This document shows positions 9,107 to 17,191 of a stretch of 64,000 nucleotides of DNA, piece after piece (the first letter of the stretch is position 1; each line of letters begins with the position of its first letter). The stretch is taken from positions 124,001 through 188,000 of the forward strand of contig CAWCHK010000003.1 of NCBI GenBank assembly GCA_963795385.1, read 5' to 3'. The notes under the pieces are model-generated. The model searched no databases and was not told the DNA's origin. It worked only from the letters and a program-made list of their open reading frames with translations. Made by a program: the position numbers and the translations under genes. The stretch is from CAVURS01 sp963795385. Lineage in GTDB: Bacteria; Actinomycetota; Actinomycetes; Actinomycetales; CAVURS01.

Positions 9107-9948
9107 CCGAGCCATCGACGACGACGTACGGCGCCCGCCTGCACGCGCTGACCCGGGTGCGCGGATCGCTCTGCGTCGGGATCGACCCTCACCCGGGACT
9201 GCTGAGCGCGTGGGGGCTGCCCGACAACGCCGGCGGACTCGAGCGCTTCGCGCTGACCTGTGCCGAGGCGCTGGCCGGCGAGGTCGCGGTGATCAAGCCG
9301 CAGTCGGCGTTCTTCGAGCGACACGGCTCGGCCGGGGTCGCGGTCCTCGAGCGGACGCTCTCCGCGATCCATGCGGGCGGCGCGCTGAGCCTGCTCGACG
9401 TCAAGCGCGGCGACATCGGCTCGACCATGACGGCGTACGCGCAGGCGTACGTCGACCCGGCCAGCCCCCTCGCCGCCGACGCCGTGACCGTCTCGCCGTA
9501 CCTCGGCTACGAGTCGTTGCGGCCGATGATCGACCTGGCGCTCGCCGGTGGCCGCGGGGTCTTCGTCCTGACCCTGACCTCGAACCGCGAGGGTCGGACG
9601 GTGCAGCACGCCCGCGACGATGACGGTGTCAGCATCGCGGCCCAGGTCGCTCGCGGTGCCGGCGCGGACAACACCGGCGCCGAGCCGCTCGGCTCGGTCG
9701 GTCTCGTCGTCGGGGCGACGGTCGGGACGGCGGTGCAGGACCTGGGCCTGGACCTGGTGGCGGTCAACGGCCCGCTGCTCGCGCCGGGGGTCGGGGCGCA
9801 GGGGGCCGGGCCGGCCGAGCTGCGCGAGGTCTTCGGCGCCGCGCTGGCACAGGTGATCCCGAGCAGCAGCCGGGAGGTGCTGGCTGCCGGTCCGGACATC
9901 GTCGCCCTGCGAGCGGCCGCCCGCGCGGCCGCCGAGCTGTACCGCTAG
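9103..9948 (+). CDS. pyrF: Orotidine-5'-phosphate decarboxylase (mycobacterial type)
   Basis: Last step of UMP synthesis. 281 residues, the long type-2 family found in actinobacteria. The catalytic motif is LLDVKRGDIGSTM (about residues 98-110) with the Asp-Lys-Asp array; VGIDPHPGLL near the N-terminus binds phosphate/substrate. ATG is preceded by AGGAGG. The catalytic residues are intact. In related genomes mihF follows directly; here a 3.2-kb island is inserted between them. Confidence 0.95.
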   Translation: MTEPSTTTYGARLHALTRVRGSLCVGIDPHPGLLSAWGLPDNAGGLERFALTCAEALAGEVAVIKPQSAFFERHGSAGVAVLERTLSAIHAGGALSLLDVKRGDIGSTMTAYAQAYVDPASPLAADAVTVSPYLGYESLRPMIDLALAGGRGVFVLTLTSNREGRTVQHARDDDGVSIAAQVARGAGADNTGAEPLGSVGLVVGATVGTAVQDLGLDLVAVNGPLLAPGVGAQGAGPAELREVFGAALAQVIPSSSREVLAAGPDIVALRAAARAAAELYR

Positions 9949-9990
9949 GCACCTGTCCACAGGGAGATTCCGGTCGATTGCGACCTTCGG

Positions 9991-9996
9991 TAGGTT
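9991..9996 (+). promoter_or_regulatory. -10 hexamer TAGGTT, leaderless start
   Basis: TAGGTT lies 6 nt before the ATG at 10003, with no Shine-Dalgarno sequence, so transcription would begin at or near the start codon. Confidence 0.45.
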
Positions 9997-10002
9997 ATCC
10001 GG

Positions 10003-10650
10003 ATGAGCCGGATCCTCCCGGCCCGCAGGGGGCAGCAATCGACGGCCGTCGGATTCGGCCTGGCCGCGGTCGCGCTGCTCCTGGCGGTGCCCGCCTGCAG
10101 CAACGGTGACCAGCCGTCGCCGTTTCCCACGTCGACGGGGCACGCGGGTACGGCGCCACCGAGGACGGTCACCGGCGGTCCGGCCGGCAGCCCGTCGACC
10201 GGAGCCGGGACGCCGGCCTCCTGGCCAGAGCTTCCGGCCGTCGCCAGAGCTCATACACCGGCCGGCGCCGAAGCCTTCGCCCGCTACTACTTCGTGGCTG
10301 TCAACTACGCCTGGACCCGACCTGACCCCACCATCATCGCCGCGCTCGCATCGCCTGCCTGCAAGTCCTGTGCCAACGACGAGTCGCTCGCGGCGTCCCT
10401 CCTGGCCAAGGGCGAGCGCTACCGCGATGACCCAGGAGAGACACCGTCGTCCCAGCTCGTCAAGAACGGCCTGACGAACCCTCAGGACGTCGAGGTGGTC
10501 TGGCGGTCCAAGGGCCTCGATGTCGTCGACGGCGAAGGGACGGTTGTCCGTACCGAGAGTCACGCGTCGGCGATCTTCCGTGTCTCCCTCTCTTGGACCG
10601 GAGATGTCTGGCGGGTCCGGAAGATCTACGTCGACACTGTCGGGAAGTGA
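10003..10650 (+). CDS. DUF6318-type lipoprotein, copy 1
   Basis: Predicted surface lipoprotein of unknown function. 215 residues: signal peptide with lipobox LLAVPAC (Cys about residue 35), a Ser/Thr/Pro/Gly-rich linker (38-75), then a compact domain beginning ARAHTPAGAEAFARYYF and containing a CKSC pair, the pattern I associate with DUF6318 of actinobacteria. The fold resembles NTF2/SnoaL-like lipoproteins, but this is inference. Its stop overlaps the GTG of the next gene (GTGA), so the two are co-translated. A 147-bp stretch (10147-10293) is almost identical to copy 2. Confidence 0.7.
   Translation: MSRILPARRGQQSTAVGFGLAAVALLLAVPACSNGDQPSPFPTSTGHAGTAPPRTVTGGPAGSPSTGAGTPASWPELPAVARAHTPAGAEAFARYYFVAVNYAWTRPDPTIIAALASPACKSCANDESLAASLLAKGERYRDDPGETPSSQLVKNGLTNPQDVEVVWRSKGLDVVDGEGTVVRTESHASAIFRVSLSWTGDVWRVRKIYVDTVGK
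10147..10293 (+). repeat. Near-identical patch 1a in the lipoprotein gene
   Basis: 147 bp matching 11721-11867 with only two mismatches, at offset 1574. It encodes the end of the linker and the ARAHTPAGAEAFARYYF segment. The sequence on both sides is clearly divergent between copies, so the patch looks like a gene-conversion tract. Confidence 0.85.
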
Positions 10651-11558
10651 CAGCATTGCGCGGGCCGGTCGCTAGCTGCGGAGCAATAGTGGCCCTGGTC
10701 GCCACCCTGTTGATCTCGATACCGGCGTGGGCGGGCCCAGGGGACAACGCGGGGATCTCCAACCGCCTCAACGGCGACGGGGCCGACGTCTCATCGAAGG
10801 CGCCGCGTCCGGCGATCCCTGACAAGCGAGGATCGCTGAACGCGGCGATCCGAAAGCCGACGACGGAGCGGCGGTTGATGCCGGCGTGCACGGCGAACAC
10901 TGCCGAGGGTCCGGGCATTCTGTGTGACTACGCGATGACTGCCTGTCAGTTGCTGGGGAGTGCCGGCGTTCGGGTCTATGTGTTCGTGCGCGGGATCGAT
11001 GCCCGGGGCCGGGCGACCGGGCCGTGGCGATTGGACGGCCAGGCTTGTGTGGGGCCGCGTGATGCGCCTGCTCTGGTGACCCCGGAGATGGTGCTGGCAG
11101 CGTTTCGGCACCTGCCGTTCACGCCGCCGTCGGCGGTGATCGAGCCGGTGGGTGGCCGGACCCTGGTGAACCTGCCGACGTACTACCGGGCGAGGTTCGC
11201 GCGGGTGCGTGTGAACGGTCGGGCCAGCGTCGGGCCGGGCGCCCGGGGGAGGGTCCTGCTGCTTGGCCACAGCGTGGTGATCGTGCCTGAACCTCGTTCG
11301 TACGTCTATGTTTTCGGCGACGGTGGGCGGCTGGGCCCGACCTCGGACCCGGGTGGTGCGTGGCCCACCGGGAGGGTCACCCACACCTACGGGGCGACCG
11401 GTCAGCGCCCGGTCCGGGTGACCGCGACCTACGGCGGTAGGTACTCGATCGACGGCGGCCCGATGATCCGGCTGCACGGCACGGTCGACATCACAGGACC
11501 GCCGACCGTCCTGACCGTCCTCAGCGCGACCAACCGCCTCTACGCCGCCCAGCGCTAG
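10647..11558 (+). CDS. Secreted PKD-like domain protein, copy 1
   Basis: 303 residues from GTG 10647, which overlaps the upstream stop. A Sec signal peptide (about 1-33, hydrophobic IVALVATLLISIPAWA) is followed by a short variable spacer. A conserved part begins at KPTTERRLMPAC, with paired cysteines (ACTANT, LCDYAMTAC, GQACVG), and ends in a PKD-like beta-sandwich: VYVFGDGG ... THTYGATGQRPVRVTATY. Probably exported and possibly working with the co-expressed lipoprotein at the cell surface. I do not know its function. The last 706 bp recur in copy 2. Confidence 0.75.
   Translation: MTALRGPVASCGAIVALVATLLISIPAWAGPGDNAGISNRLNGDGADVSSKAPRPAIPDKRGSLNAAIRKPTTERRLMPACTANTAEGPGILCDYAMTACQLLGSAGVRVYVFVRGIDARGRATGPWRLDGQACVGPRDAPALVTPEMVLAAFRHLPFTPPSAVIEPVGGRTLVNLPTYYRARFARVRVNGRASVGPGARGRVLLLGHSVVIVPEPRSYVYVFGDGGRLGPTSDPGGAWPTGRVTHTYGATGQRPVRVTATYGGRYSIDGGPMIRLHGTVDITGPPTVLTVLSATNRLYAAQR
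10851..11558 (+). repeat. Long repeat, copy 1 (3' part of the PKD gene)
   Basis: 708 bp repeated at 12443-13150, offset 1592. Reading both copies I find only two differences, at 10853/12445 (A/C) and close to the stop codon (GCC versus GGC, Ala to Gly). The upstream halves of the two genes are unrelated at base level. Confidence 0.9.
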
Positions 11559-12228
11559 ATGGCCCCCTTGATTCGGTGCCGGCCGACCGGCGGAAGTCAC
11601 GGGCAGCCGGCCGCCAGACGCGGCCTGATCGCCTCGTTCGGTCTGGCGATGGTCGCCGCGCTGACTGCCTGTACCAGTGGTGACCCTCCGTCGCTGTCCC
11701 CGCCGTCGAACGGCCATGCAGGTACGGCGCCACCGAGCACGGTCACCGGCGGTCCGGCCGGCAGCCCGTCGACCGGGGCCGGGACGCCGGCCTCCTGGCC
11801 AGAGCTTCCGGCCGTCGCCAGAGCTCATACACCGGCCGGCGCCGAAGCCTTCGCCCGCTACTACTTCACTGCACGCAACTACGCGTGGACTCGTCCCGAC
11901 CCCACGATTCTCACCGCCATCTCTGAACGGGGCTGCAAGACCTGTGTCAACGACGTGGGCTTCGCGGCGGAGCTGCAGTCCCGGCACCAGCGGTACGGCG
12001 GTGCGCCCGGCGAGCGTCGTCACGTCACAGCCGGCCAGCGCGAAGTTGACCCAGCCGCAGGACGTGATGCTCGGGTGGCGATCCAAGAGCCTGTCGTGTC
12101 GTGGACTCGACGGGGCATGTGGTCACGTCCTACCCCAGAGGCAGCCGCCATCTTCCGGGCCTCCCTTGATTGGACCCCCACCGGCTGGCGAATGCGCGAG
12201 CTCTACATCAGTGAGGTCGGGCAAGTGA
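11559..12228 (+). pseudogene. DUF6318-type lipoprotein, copy 2, frameshifted
   Basis: Second copy of the lipoprotein gene. The N-terminus has a lipobox (VAALTAC) and the linker and ARAHTPAGAEAFARYYF domain match copy 1; CKTC replaces CKSC. After RYGGAPGE the reading frame breaks. Similarity to copy 1 continues in a second frame (KLTQPQDVMLGWRSKSL), then a third (VVDSTGHVVTSYP), then the first (EAAAIFRASLDWTP), then the second again, to a TGA at 12226-12228. That is four apparent +1 insertions near 12015, 12095, 12137 and 12222. Either a decayed copy or sequencing error; without the fixes the frame runs on to 12470. Confidence 0.7.
11721..11867 (+). repeat. Near-identical patch 1b in the lipoprotein gene
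   Basis: Partner of 10147-10293, two mismatches over 147 bp. Confidence 0.85.
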
Positions 12229-12268
12229 CGGAGTCGTTAGCCAATGACGGCGCTGACCCTGGCTGGCC

Positions 12269-13150
12269 GTGGCTGCCTCCTCGGAGTGGTCCTTGGTCGG
12301 CCCGGCCGCGGCCGAACCGACAAGCCCCGGGAATCCCAACATCAGCACTGGTGCTCAAGGTGACGGCGCTGGAGTTGGCGGAAGGACCGCGGTGGGCGGT
12401 CACGGGAAGGGCGAGCCGGCCGGGCGAGGTGAGGTCGTCGTCCGCAAGCCGACGACGGAGCGGCGGTTGATGCCGGCGTGCACGGCGAACACTGCCGAGG
12501 GTCCGGGCATTCTGTGTGACTACGCGATGACTGCCTGTCAGTTGCTGGGGAGTGCCGGCGTTCGGGTCTATGTGTTCGTGCGCGGGATCGATGCCCGGGG
12601 CCGGGCGACCGGGCCGTGGCGATTGGACGGCCAGGCTTGTGTGGGGCCGCGTGATGCGCCTGCTCTGGTGACCCCGGAGATGGTGCTGGCAGCGTTTCGG
12701 CACCTGCCGTTCACGCCGCCGTCGGCGGTGATCGAGCCGGTGGGTGGCCGGACCCTGGTGAACCTGCCGACGTACTACCGGGCGAGGTTCGCGCGGGTGC
12801 GTGTGAACGGTCGGGCCAGCGTCGGGCCGGGCGCCCGGGGGAGGGTCCTGCTGCTTGGCCACAGCGTGGTGATCGTGCCTGAACCTCGTTCGTACGTCTA
12901 TGTTTTCGGCGACGGTGGGCGGCTGGGCCCGACCTCGGACCCGGGTGGTGCGTGGCCCACCGGGAGGGTCACCCACACCTACGGGGCGACCGGTCAGCGC
13001 CCGGTCCGGGTGACCGCGACCTACGGCGGTAGGTACTCGATCGACGGCGGCCCGATGATCCGGCTGCACGGCACGGTCGACATCACAGGACCGCCGACCG
13101 TCCTGACCGTCCTCAGCGCGACCAACCGCCTCTACGCCGGCCAGCGCTAG
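12269..13150 (+). CDS. Secreted PKD-like domain protein, copy 2 (signal peptide out of frame)
   Basis: The frame from GTG 12269 gives 293 residues; the last 235 are the same as copy 1 except one Ala/Gly change. This frame has no signal peptide. One reading frame away, ATG 12244 encodes MTALTLAGRGCLLGVVL, and a single +1 correction near 12295 joins it to VGPAAAEPTSPGN, a convincing Sec signal peptide with an AAA cleavage site. The true gene is therefore probably 12244-13150 with one indel. The spacer (about 12300-12440) differs fully from copy 1. Confidence 0.65.
   Translation: MAASSEWSLVGPAAAEPTSPGNPNISTGAQGDGAGVGGRTAVGGHGKGEPAGRGEVVVRKPTTERRLMPACTANTAEGPGILCDYAMTACQLLGSAGVRVYVFVRGIDARGRATGPWRLDGQACVGPRDAPALVTPEMVLAAFRHLPFTPPSAVIEPVGGRTLVNLPTYYRARFARVRVNGRASVGPGARGRVLLLGHSVVIVPEPRSYVYVFGDGGRLGPTSDPGGAWPTGRVTHTYGATGQRPVRVTATYGGRYSIDGGPMIRLHGTVDITGPPTVLTVLSATNRLYAGQR
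12443..13150 (+). repeat. Long repeat, copy 2 (3' part of the PKD gene)
   Basis: Partner of 10851-11558, two mismatches over 708 bp. Confidence 0.9.
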
Positions 13151-13315
13151 TCATCCCGCTGGCCCCACCGACCCCATCCGTTGGCCATCTGCTGGTCGGC
13201 GCGCGCCCCGGCATTGCACGGCGAGAGCACGAGTCGCTAGGTTCGTCCGCGTCCGGACTCCGGCGCGTGGGGGCAGAGCGCGTCGGCCCATCGCTTGCTC
13301 CCGAGGTGACATGAC

Positions 13316-13636
13316 GTGGCCCTTCCGGCGTTGACCCCCGAGCAGCGAGCTGCCGCGTTGGAGAAGGCCGCGGTGGTCCGCCGCGAGCGGGCCGAGGTGA
13401 AGAACCGCCTCAAGTACTCGCAGGGCTCGCTGGCGGACGTCATCAAGGACGGTCAGGAGAGCCTCGTCGTCGGCAAGATGAAGGTCTCGGCGCTGCTCGA
13501 AGCGATGCCCGGTGTCGGCAAGGTCCGGGCCCGCCAGATCATGGAAGAGGTCGGCATCTCCGAGAGCCGCCGGGTGCGCGGGCTGGGCGCCAACCAGATC
13601 GCCGCACTGCTGCAGCGCTTCGCCGACGCGACCTGA
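13316..13636 (+). CDS. mihF: Integration host factor, actinobacterial type
   Basis: Nucleoid-associated DNA-binding protein, 106 residues, the usual length. The N-terminal helix LTPEQRAAALEKAAVVRRERAEVK is followed by the helix-two-turn-helix part: MPGVGKVRARQIMEEVGI and SESRRVRGLGANQ, which contact DNA. GTG start preceded by GAGGTGA. Essential in mycobacteria and normally placed between pyrF and gmk; the link to gmk is kept (1 bp gap), the link to pyrF is broken by the island. Confidence 0.95.
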   Translation: MALPALTPEQRAAALEKAAVVRRERAEVKNRLKYSQGSLADVIKDGQESLVVGKMKVSALLEAMPGVGKVRARQIMEEVGISESRRVRGLGANQIAALLQRFADAT

Positions 13637-13637
13637 G

Positions 13638-14231
13638 GTGACGGCTCAGGACACCGAGCCTCAGGCGCCGCGCCGGCTGACCGTTCTGGCCGGTCCGACG
13701 GCGGTCGGCAAGGGCACGGTCGCCGCCGAGATCCGCCGCGAGTACCCCGAGGTCTGGCTGTCCGTGTCGGTCACGACCAGGCGCCCGCGCCCGGGTGAGG
13801 TCGACGGCGTCCACTACACCTTCGTCAGCGACGAGGAGTTCGACCGGATGATCGCCGAGGGCGAGCTCCTGGAGTGGGCGACGCTGCACCGCTCGCACCG
13901 CTCCGGCACGCCGCGCCGGCCCGTGGTCGAGGCCCTGGCCCAGGGCCACCCCGCCCTGCTCGAGATCGACCTCCAGGGTGCCCGCCAGGTGCGCGAGTCC
14001 ATGCCGGAGGCGCTGTTCGTCTTCCTTCGCCCTCCGAGCTGGGACGAGCTGGTCCGCCGGCTGGTCGGCCGGGGCACCGAGGACGAGGCGGATCGCGCCC
14101 GCCGGCTGGCCACCGCGAAGGAGGAACTGGCCGCCGAGGAGTGGTTCGACGTGAGCGTCGTGAACGACGATGTACGCCGAGCGAGCGCAGAACTCGTATC
14201 ATGGATGGGACTCGCGCCTCGCAGCGCCTGA
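13638..14231 (+). CDS. gmk: Guanylate kinase
   Basis: Phosphorylates GMP to GDP. 197 residues from GTG 13638. The P-loop is GPTAVGKGTV (about residues 20-29). SVTTRRPRPGEVDGVHY is the GMP-binding region; the lid carries HRSHRSGTPRRPV, where most bacteria have NYYGT but mycobacteria have HRSGT. The LLEIDLQGARQVRESMP helix and an Arg-rich FLRPPSWDEL segment follow. Standard actinobacterial enzyme, immediately after mihF. Confidence 0.95.
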   Translation: MTAQDTEPQAPRRLTVLAGPTAVGKGTVAAEIRREYPEVWLSVSVTTRRPRPGEVDGVHYTFVSDEEFDRMIAEGELLEWATLHRSHRSGTPRRPVVEALAQGHPALLEIDLQGARQVRESMPEALFVFLRPPSWDELVRRLVGRGTEDEADRARRLATAKEELAAEEWFDVSVVNDDVRRASAELVSWMGLAPRSA

Positions 14232-14266
14232 GTCGTCTCCCGACTTCTATCGAAACGAGAGCCACC

Positions 14267-14530
14267 GTGCCCGGTACGCCGGCCGCCCCCGAGGGCATCA
14301 CGAACCCGCCGATCGACGACCTGCTGAAGGCCGCCGACTCCAAGTACGCCCTGGTCATCTACTCGGCCAAGCGTGCCCGGCAGATCAACGCCTACTACTC
14401 CCAGCTCGGCGAGGGCCTGCTCGAGTACGTCGGCCCGCTGGTCGAGACCCACGTCCACGAGAAGCCGCTCTCGATCGCCCTGCGCGAGATCGACGAGGGC
14501 CTGCTGACCTCCGAGCCGATCGAGGCCTGA
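14267..14530 (+). CDS. rpoZ: RNA polymerase omega subunit
   Basis: Small subunit that helps assemble RNA polymerase. 87 residues from GTG 14267: PAAPEGITNPPIDDLLKAAD, then KYALVIYSAKRARQINAYY, the conserved core, and HEKPLSIALREIDEGLL at the end, as in other actinobacteria. GAGAG just upstream acts as ribosome-binding site. Between gmk and coaBC, the usual position. Confidence 0.95.
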   Translation: MPGTPAAPEGITNPPIDDLLKAADSKYALVIYSAKRARQINAYYSQLGEGLLEYVGPLVETHVHEKPLSIALREIDEGLLTSEPIEA

Positions 14531-14540
14531 GCCTCCCGCC

Positions 14541-15839
14541 ATGCCTGAGGGCACGGATCGCCGCCCCCGCGTCGTGCTCGGCGTGGCGGGCGGCATCGCG
14601 GCGTACAAGGTCGTGTCGCTGCTCCGGCTGCTGACCGAGAGCGGTCACGACGTGCAGGTCGTCCCCACCCGCGCCGCGCTGGAGTTCGTCGGCGCACCCA
14701 CCTGGTCCGCGCTGTCCGGCCACCCGGTCAGTGCCGAGGTGTGGGAGGGCGCCCACCAGGTGCCCCACGTCCGGCTCGGCCGCGAGGCCGACCTGGTGGT
14801 CGTCGCGCCCGCGACCGCCGACCTGCTCGCCCGAGCGGCGCACGGCCTCGCCGACGACCTGCTCACGTCGACCCTCCTCACGGCGACCTGCCCCGTCCTG
14901 CTCGCTCCGGCGATGCACACCGAGATGTGGGAGCACGCCGCCACCCGCGCCAATGTCGCCCTCCTGCGCGAGCGGGGCGCCCAGGTGATCGAGCCCGCGT
15001 CGGGGCGGCTCACCGGGACCGACACCGGGCCGGGGCGGCTGCCCGAGCCGGAGGAGCTGTACGCCGCGTGCCTGGCCGCCCTCGCGGCCACCGGAGCCGG
15101 GCGGGCCGACGGCGTTGCGCGCGAGCCGGACCTGGCCGGCCGCACCGTCGTGATCAGCGCTGGCGGGACCCGCGAGCCGCTGGACCCGGTGCGCTTCCTG
15201 GGCAACCGCTCGTCCGGCAAGCAGGGCGTGGCCCTCGCCCGCGCCGCCGCCGCCCGTGGGGCCAAGGTGACTCTCGTCGCCGCCAACGTCGACGGCATCG
15301 ACGGCATCGACGACCTCGGTGATGTCGACGTCCGCGCCGTCGGGTCGGCGCTCGAGCTGCGCGAGGCCGTGCTGGCCACCGCCGAGGCGGCGGACGTCGT
15401 CGTGATGGCGGCCGCGGTGGCCGACTTCCGCCCGGCGGCCTACCAGGAGCACAAGATCAAGAAGAGCCACGACCCCGGCCAGCCCGCGGCACCGAGCATC
15501 GAGCTGGTCCGCAACCCGGACGTCCTGGCCGAGCTGGTCCGGCGGAGGGAGGCCGGGCACGCGGCGCCGGGCCAGGTCCTGGTCGGCTTCGCCGCCGAGA
15601 CCGGCGACGAGAGTGGCGACGTGCTGGCGCTCGGCCGCGCCAAGCTGGCCCGCAAGGGCTGCGACCTGATGGTGGTCAACGAGGTCGGTGTCAGCACGAC
15701 CTTCGGCCAGGACGACAGCAGCGCCACGATCCTGGACCGCGAGGGCGGCGAGCAGGCCCTGCCGCACGGACCCAAGTCGGTTCTCGCGGAGGCGGTCTGG
15801 GACCGCGTGGTTGCCCGGCTCGCCGACCGCCCCGGTTAG
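14541..15839 (+). CDS. coaBC: Bifunctional CoaBC (PPCS / PPC decarboxylase)
   Basis: Two consecutive steps of coenzyme A synthesis. 432 residues. CoaC flavoprotein domain at about 1-190 with VAGGIAAYK, the catalytic His region GAHQVPHVRLG and PAMHTEMW, the actinobacterial form of the PxMNxxMW motif. CoaB domain from about 200: ISAGGTREPLDPVRFLGNRSSGKQG and the signature KIKKS. Ten bases after rpoZ. Nothing missing. Confidence 0.96.
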   Translation: MPEGTDRRPRVVLGVAGGIAAYKVVSLLRLLTESGHDVQVVPTRAALEFVGAPTWSALSGHPVSAEVWEGAHQVPHVRLGREADLVVVAPATADLLARAAHGLADDLLTSTLLTATCPVLLAPAMHTEMWEHAATRANVALLRERGAQVIEPASGRLTGTDTGPGRLPEPEELYAACLAALAATGAGRADGVAREPDLAGRTVVISAGGTREPLDPVRFLGNRSSGKQGVALARAAAARGAKVTLVAANVDGIDGIDDLGDVDVRAVGSALELREAVLATAEAADVVVMAAAVADFRPAAYQEHKIKKSHDPGQPAAPSIELVRNPDVLAELVRRREAGHAAPGQVLVGFAAETGDESGDVLALGRAKLARKGCDLMVVNEVGVSTTFGQDDSSATILDREGGEQALPHGPKSVLAEAVWDRVVARLADRPG

Positions 15840-15931
15840 ACTCCACGCCGGTCCAGCCCACCTGGCCCCCGCCCTCCGCACTCCCGAGCAACGACCCACA
15901 TCAATGATCCGAAGATCGAGGAGCCAGCAGC

Positions 15932-17131
<1,200 letters not shown>

Positions 17132-17191
17132 GACGGGTCGCCACCCGGGGCGTGCGGCCGCGCCGTCGGCCCGATCGGGTAGAACGAGCGC

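Noticed and set aside
12471..13150. Insertion sequence responsible for the 708-bp repeat
   Set aside because: The repeat codes for a PKD-like secreted protein, has no transposase and no terminal inverted repeats, and begins and ends inside or at the stop of the same gene.
15840..15931. SAM riboswitch before metK
   Set aside because: The leader is only 92 bases and shows none of the conserved SAM riboswitch helices.
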